Shown: positions 60,655 through 64,000 of the stretch, piece after piece
How the letters are laid out: each line of letters begins with the position of its first letter
How positions within the stretch are numbered: the stretch's first letter is position 1
From: Rhabdophis nuchalis
Taxonomy: Eukaryota > Chordata > Lepidosauria > Squamata > Natricidae
Assembly: GCA_039707465.1 (NCBI GenBank)
Contig: CM077643.1
Span: 66,404,605-66,468,604, forward strand
Direction of reading: 5' to 3'
DNA: 64,000 nucleotides
The notes under the pieces: generated by a model
The model's database searches: none
What the model was told of the DNA's origin: nothing
Seen by the model: only the letters and a program-made list of their open reading frames with translations
Made by a program: the position numbers and the translations under genes

Positions 60655-60830
60655 TCATAGGGCAACAGATTTTGAACTAACATGCCTCGAATGGGTTAAT
60701 GTATAAAATGTATCCAAAATTCAGAACCCATGACTCTCAAAAGAATAAAATTTAGAAAAGTTATGGCTGGTTACTGTTGCTGCTGCTATACTGCCATTGT
60801 GATCACGTGATCTTTCATTTTTAGTGTTGT
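60655..60830 (+). repeat. Member of an unclassified dispersed family
   Basis: CATGCCTCGAATGGGTTAAT, AAAATTCAGAACCCATGACT and AATAAAATTTAGAAAAGTTA then TGGCTGG follow the order of 33950-34172. Confidence 0.45.
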
Positions 60831-60943
60831 GTGAGTTTCAGCCATCTTAGGTGATATCTCCCTTGGGAGACAGCAAAGCGTCCAGCGGAGCATGCAGCTA
60901 GAGTAAACGTTGCTAGTGTACACATAATTAGTAGACTAGACTC

Positions 60944-61302
60944 TGTTAAGTAAAAATAAAATAGCTTTTACTGAAGTTGTAAAAACTACTGAACTAAACT
61001 ACTGCTTAACAAGCAGTGATGTTAAATCGAGTCAAAACAAAGTCTTACAAATTGCTTACAGTCAGCAAACACCATCTTCCTTCTTCAAACACAGCTTGTT
61101 ACAGCACACGAGCAATTCAGTTATCAAGCAGCAAATCCAGCAGAGAGAGAGAGAGATGCGCTCTCCTGGCTTCCTCTTATAGTTGGAGATAATTGCACTT
61201 CCTAATTGCACTCTAACATTCCAACATCCTTAAAGCCACAATGGCCATATTCATTATGCTATTATATATTGTTTACCCAACTATAGGAGTCTACTCCTAA
61301 CA
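60944..61302 (-). mobile_element. Solo-LTR-like sequence
   Basis: Read on the minus strand it begins TGTTAGGAGTAGACTCCTAT and ends TTTTTACTTAACA, so its ends are TGTTA and TAACA. It has a TATA-like ACTATAAGAGG about 150 bases in. It has the length (359 bp) and organisation of an LTR. No target-site duplication was seen and no internal region was recognised, so confidence is limited. Confidence 0.45.
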
Positions 61303-61345
61303 AGCCATTTCACTCCCTCCCCGACCCAGCAGCTTATCTGCTGGC

Positions 61346-61410
61346 AGGGCAGGGCAGGGCAGGGCAGGGCAGGGCAGGGCAGGGCAGGGCAGGGCAGGGC
61401 AGGGCAGGGC
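61346..61410 (+). repeat. (AGGGC)13 pentanucleotide repeat
   Basis: Thirteen perfect units. The G-runs of three separated by two bases match the G-quadruplex pattern on the PTPN21 sense strand. Confidence 0.95.
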
Positions 61411-61731
61411 ACATTTGCGATAGTCTCTGCCAGATTCCCACAGGGAAACTCAGTAGGGAAACTCAGCCAGGAAATTGGACATTTCTCCTATTCCCACTGC
61501 TTTTTTGCCCGGCCTTTTGCCATTCTCTTTCTCTGTTTAGATAAAGAAATATCTCTGAAAAGATGACCAAGGCACAGTTTGCATAGTTTCTTCATTGTGG
61601 CTTAAAAATATTTACTTACCATGCTATTTGTTTCCTACAACAGGGGGCCTCAACCCATATTTTTACACTACCATATATTTATGGAGGGAAAAAGCTCTAG
61701 TATAATTCCATCTGTTTTTCTGTATTTTTAG

Positions 61732-61953
61732 TTTAAAGGTTTGGAACAACGGTTAGACCAAGGGATGGTATTTACGGAATATGAACGGATTCAGAAGAAA
61801 AGGCTTGTAGAAGGCGACTGTTCAATAGCCTGTCTCCCAGAAAATGCAGAAAGGAACCGATTCCAGGATGTGCTTCCTTATGATGACACCAGAGTTGAGC
61901 TAGTCCCTACCAAGGAAAATAATACGGGCTATATCAACGCATCACACATTAAG
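61732..61953 (+). CDS. PTPN21: PTPN21 exon 15
   Basis: 74 codons, [20 protein letters not shown] through [20 protein letters not shown] to [11 protein letters not shown]. It holds the start of the tyrosine phosphatase domain, with the N-R-x-x-D/V-L-P-Y-D substrate-recognition (pTyr loop) motif and the YINAS motif. Acceptor ATTTTTAG, donor AAG|GTAGGG, phase 0. Confidence 0.96.
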
Positions 61954-61959
61954 GTAGGG

Positions 61960-62628
<669 letters not shown>

Positions 62629-62888
62629 TGAATCATCTCTCATCCCTCAAAAAATATAATTTTGAAATGAATATACAGGTCAGCCTTTGGTTTTAAGATT
62701 ATTTTTGTCTTGACTGGATTCCAGAAAATGATGTAGAGAACTAATATGGAAACATCATTCAAAACCAACACATACTTTCCCCAGTTTGGTGCCTTTTAAA
62801 TGTTTAAGGACTGTAACTAGTAGAATTGTCAGCCTGCCTTTTTTCTATCTGAAAATATGGGAAGTTGCATTCCAGTATATCTATAGGA

Positions 62889-63031
62889 CAGGGGTAGTCA
62901 ACCTTTTTATACCTACTGCCCATTTTTGTATCTCTGTTAGTAATAAAATTTTCTAACCGCCCACCGGTTCCACAGTAATGGTGATTTATAAAGTAGGGAA
63001 GTCAATTAAATTAAAAAAAGGAAAGTGCTTC
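62889..63031. mobile_element. hAT-like fragment interrupted by the LTR element
   Basis: CAGGGGTAGTCAACCTTTTT at 62889 is a typical hAT left terminus, followed by ACCGCCCACCGGTTCCACAG. The right end is not visible before the LTR begins at 63032, so the LTR retrotransposon may have inserted into it or beside it. Confidence 0.5.
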
Positions 63032-63298
63032 TGTTATGTATGACAGTTGTTCAAATCCCCCGGCAACAGCCAGTCGCGTCTGATTGGCCAAGACGCGACT
63101 GGCTGTGGCCGAGAGCGGGAGGCGCGCCTATTGGTTCCCTATCTGACAGCTCTGAATAAAAGAGCTGTCAGAGAGAGAACGCGCGCTTTTTGGGTTCTAA
63201 CTTACTGTTGTAGCCGTCTTGTGCTGTTTTGTTGAAAGCCAATAAAGCCGTTGGATTTTACCGGGTTTGGACTCCTCTCTCTCTCGACGAATATAACA
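63032..63298 (+). mobile_element. 5' LTR of a Ty3/gypsy retrotransposon (267 bp)
   Basis: Its boundaries are TGTTAT and ATAACA, perfect inverted ends. Polyadenylation signals AATAAA lie at 63155-63160 and 63241-63246. Two perfect hairpins are present: a 16-bp stem (63066-63081 with 63091-63106) and a 12-bp stem (63142-63153 with 63161-63172) whose 7-base loop carries the first AATAAA. Two inverted CCAAT boxes (ATTGG) lie at about 63083 and 63130. The element continues out of the window. Confidence 0.9.
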
Positions 63299-63316
63299 CT
63301 GGCGACGAGGGCTGGG
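63299..63316 (+). promoter_or_regulatory. Primer-binding site
   Basis: CTGGCGACGAGGGCTGG follows the LTR directly. The TGG start is as expected for pairing with a tRNA 3' CCA, and TGGCGACGAGG is a form often seen in vertebrate gypsy elements. The tRNA was not identified. Confidence 0.75.
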
Positions 63317-63404
63317 GCCCGGCTTTAATCCTCCTACGTACCGGCTTTTCTCCCTACGGGACGAAGAGTACACCGTCAGTCCGCAACTATTCCCTCAGCC
63401 TAAA

Positions 63405-64000
63405 ATGGCCACCTTGCAGCCTTTCGAGCATTTCGACGCTGCGACTGAATCCTGGGACGCATTCCTCGCCCGTTTTGACTGTTTCCTGCTCGCGGGCTCC
63501 CATGGGGAAATCACCCCGGACAAACGCCTCGGACTTTTCCTAGGATGTGGCGGGCGCGCCGTCTTTGCAGTAGCGCGGAACATCGCCGCTCCAGCCGCGG
63601 TCCAAGACGTGCCTTGGGACACCTTGCGAGCCCGCCTCAGGGCCCACTTCGCCCCGGCTCCCTCCATGATTACGCGCCGATTTGCTTTCCGCCAATGCCG
63701 GCAGCAGCCCACCCAGTCCGTGGCCGACTTTTTACAAACTCTACGCGCCTCGGCCATGCTCTGTGACTTCGCCGCCCCATTTCTGGACGAGTCGCTTGTT
63801 GAGCAGTTCGTCTGCGGCCTCAAAGATGTCAAGCTGAGGCGCAGACTTCTGGCCCGCTCGGAGATCACATTAGAGCAGGCCGTGGAAGACGCCAGGGCCG
63901 CGGAGTTGGCTGACGCCACCACCTCCGAGTTCGCCTCGGGGCAGCCCTCCCCTAGGGCCTGCCTGATTGACGAGCTCGCTCCCCTTGACCCGCTGGATGA
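63405..64000 (+). CDS. Ty3/gypsy gag (capsid) protein, open to window end
   Basis: The ATG at 63405 opens 198 codons without a stop up to the edge. The segment QCRQQPTQSVADFLQTLR (near residues 94-111) and the following DESLVEQFVCGL belong to the retrotransposon Gag capsid fold (Retrotrans_gag), which packages element RNA into cytoplasmic particles. The codons are GC- and CpG-rich, in sharp contrast to the AT-rich intron around it. The intact frame and undecayed CpG suggest a young insertion. It is in the PTPN21 sense orientation. Protease and polymerase should lie to the right. Confidence 0.85.
   Translation, partial: MATLQPFEHFDAATESWDAFLARFDCFLLAGSHGEITPDKRLGLFLGCGGRAVFAVARNIAAPAAVQDVPWDTLRARLRAHFAPAPSMITRRFAFRQCRQQPTQSVADFLQTLRASAMLCDFAAPFLDESLVEQFVCGLKDVKLRRRLLARSEITLEQAVEDARAAELADATTSEFASGQPSPRACLIDELAPLDPLD

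Noticed and set aside
60944..61302. Complete endogenous retrovirus
   Set aside because: Only an LTR-like unit is visible; no primer-binding site, gag, pol or second LTR was recognised nearby.

Overview
This is vertebrate nuclear DNA, almost certainly from a squamate reptile and most likely a snake. It is AT-rich and intron-rich. Its repeats are those typical of squamates: BovB (RTE) LINE pieces, tRNA-headed SINEs with BovB-like tails, many CR1/L3-type LINE 3' ends, hAT and Tigger-like MITEs, a Tc1/mariner element, L1-type ORF1 elements and a Ty3/gypsy LTR retrotransposon. Species was not determined; this rests on recognising repeat families by eye.

Two protein-coding genes are present, arranged head to head as in human 14q31. 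On the minus strand, inside a CpG island at about 0.97-1.66 kb, lies the 12-codon first coding exon of ZC3H14 (1255-1290, ATG at 1290). The rest of that gene runs off the left edge. On the plus strand lies PTPN21 (PTPD1), a cytosolic FERM-domain tyrosine phosphatase. A second CpG island at about 9.27-10.14 kb is the likely PTPN21 promoter and non-coding first exon. Fifteen coding exons follow between 23146 and 62613. They encode about 1011 residues in one continuous frame with consistent splice phases: all of the FERM domain, the long proline/serine-rich linker and the first part of the phosphatase domain. The exons with the catalytic cysteine loop lie beyond the right edge.

Layout: 1-1.7 kb, ZC3H14 5' end; 1.7-9.2 kb, intergenic DNA with Tigger-like, CR1, hAT, SINE, BovB and LTR relics; 9.3-10.1 kb, PTPN21 CpG island; 10.1-23 kb, PTPN21 intron 1, with a cluster of nested elements at 15.4-19.8 kb (palindromic hAT MITE, a DNA element with TA-flanked inverted termini, and two L1-like units carrying ORF1 but no ORF2); 23-62.6 kb, the PTPN21 exons with repeats in the introns; 63.0-64 kb, the 5' LTR, primer-binding site and open gag of a young-looking Ty3/gypsy element inserted in the following PTPN21 intron.

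The main points for a second look are the ORF1-only L1 units, a roughly 160-bp sequence present once in the PTPN21 CpG island and again 5.8 kb upstream, several large fold-back structures (one with a copying-error signature), the two perfect hairpins in the gypsy LTR, and possible alternative-splicing signals in PTPN21. I see no operon-like or CRISPR-like system.
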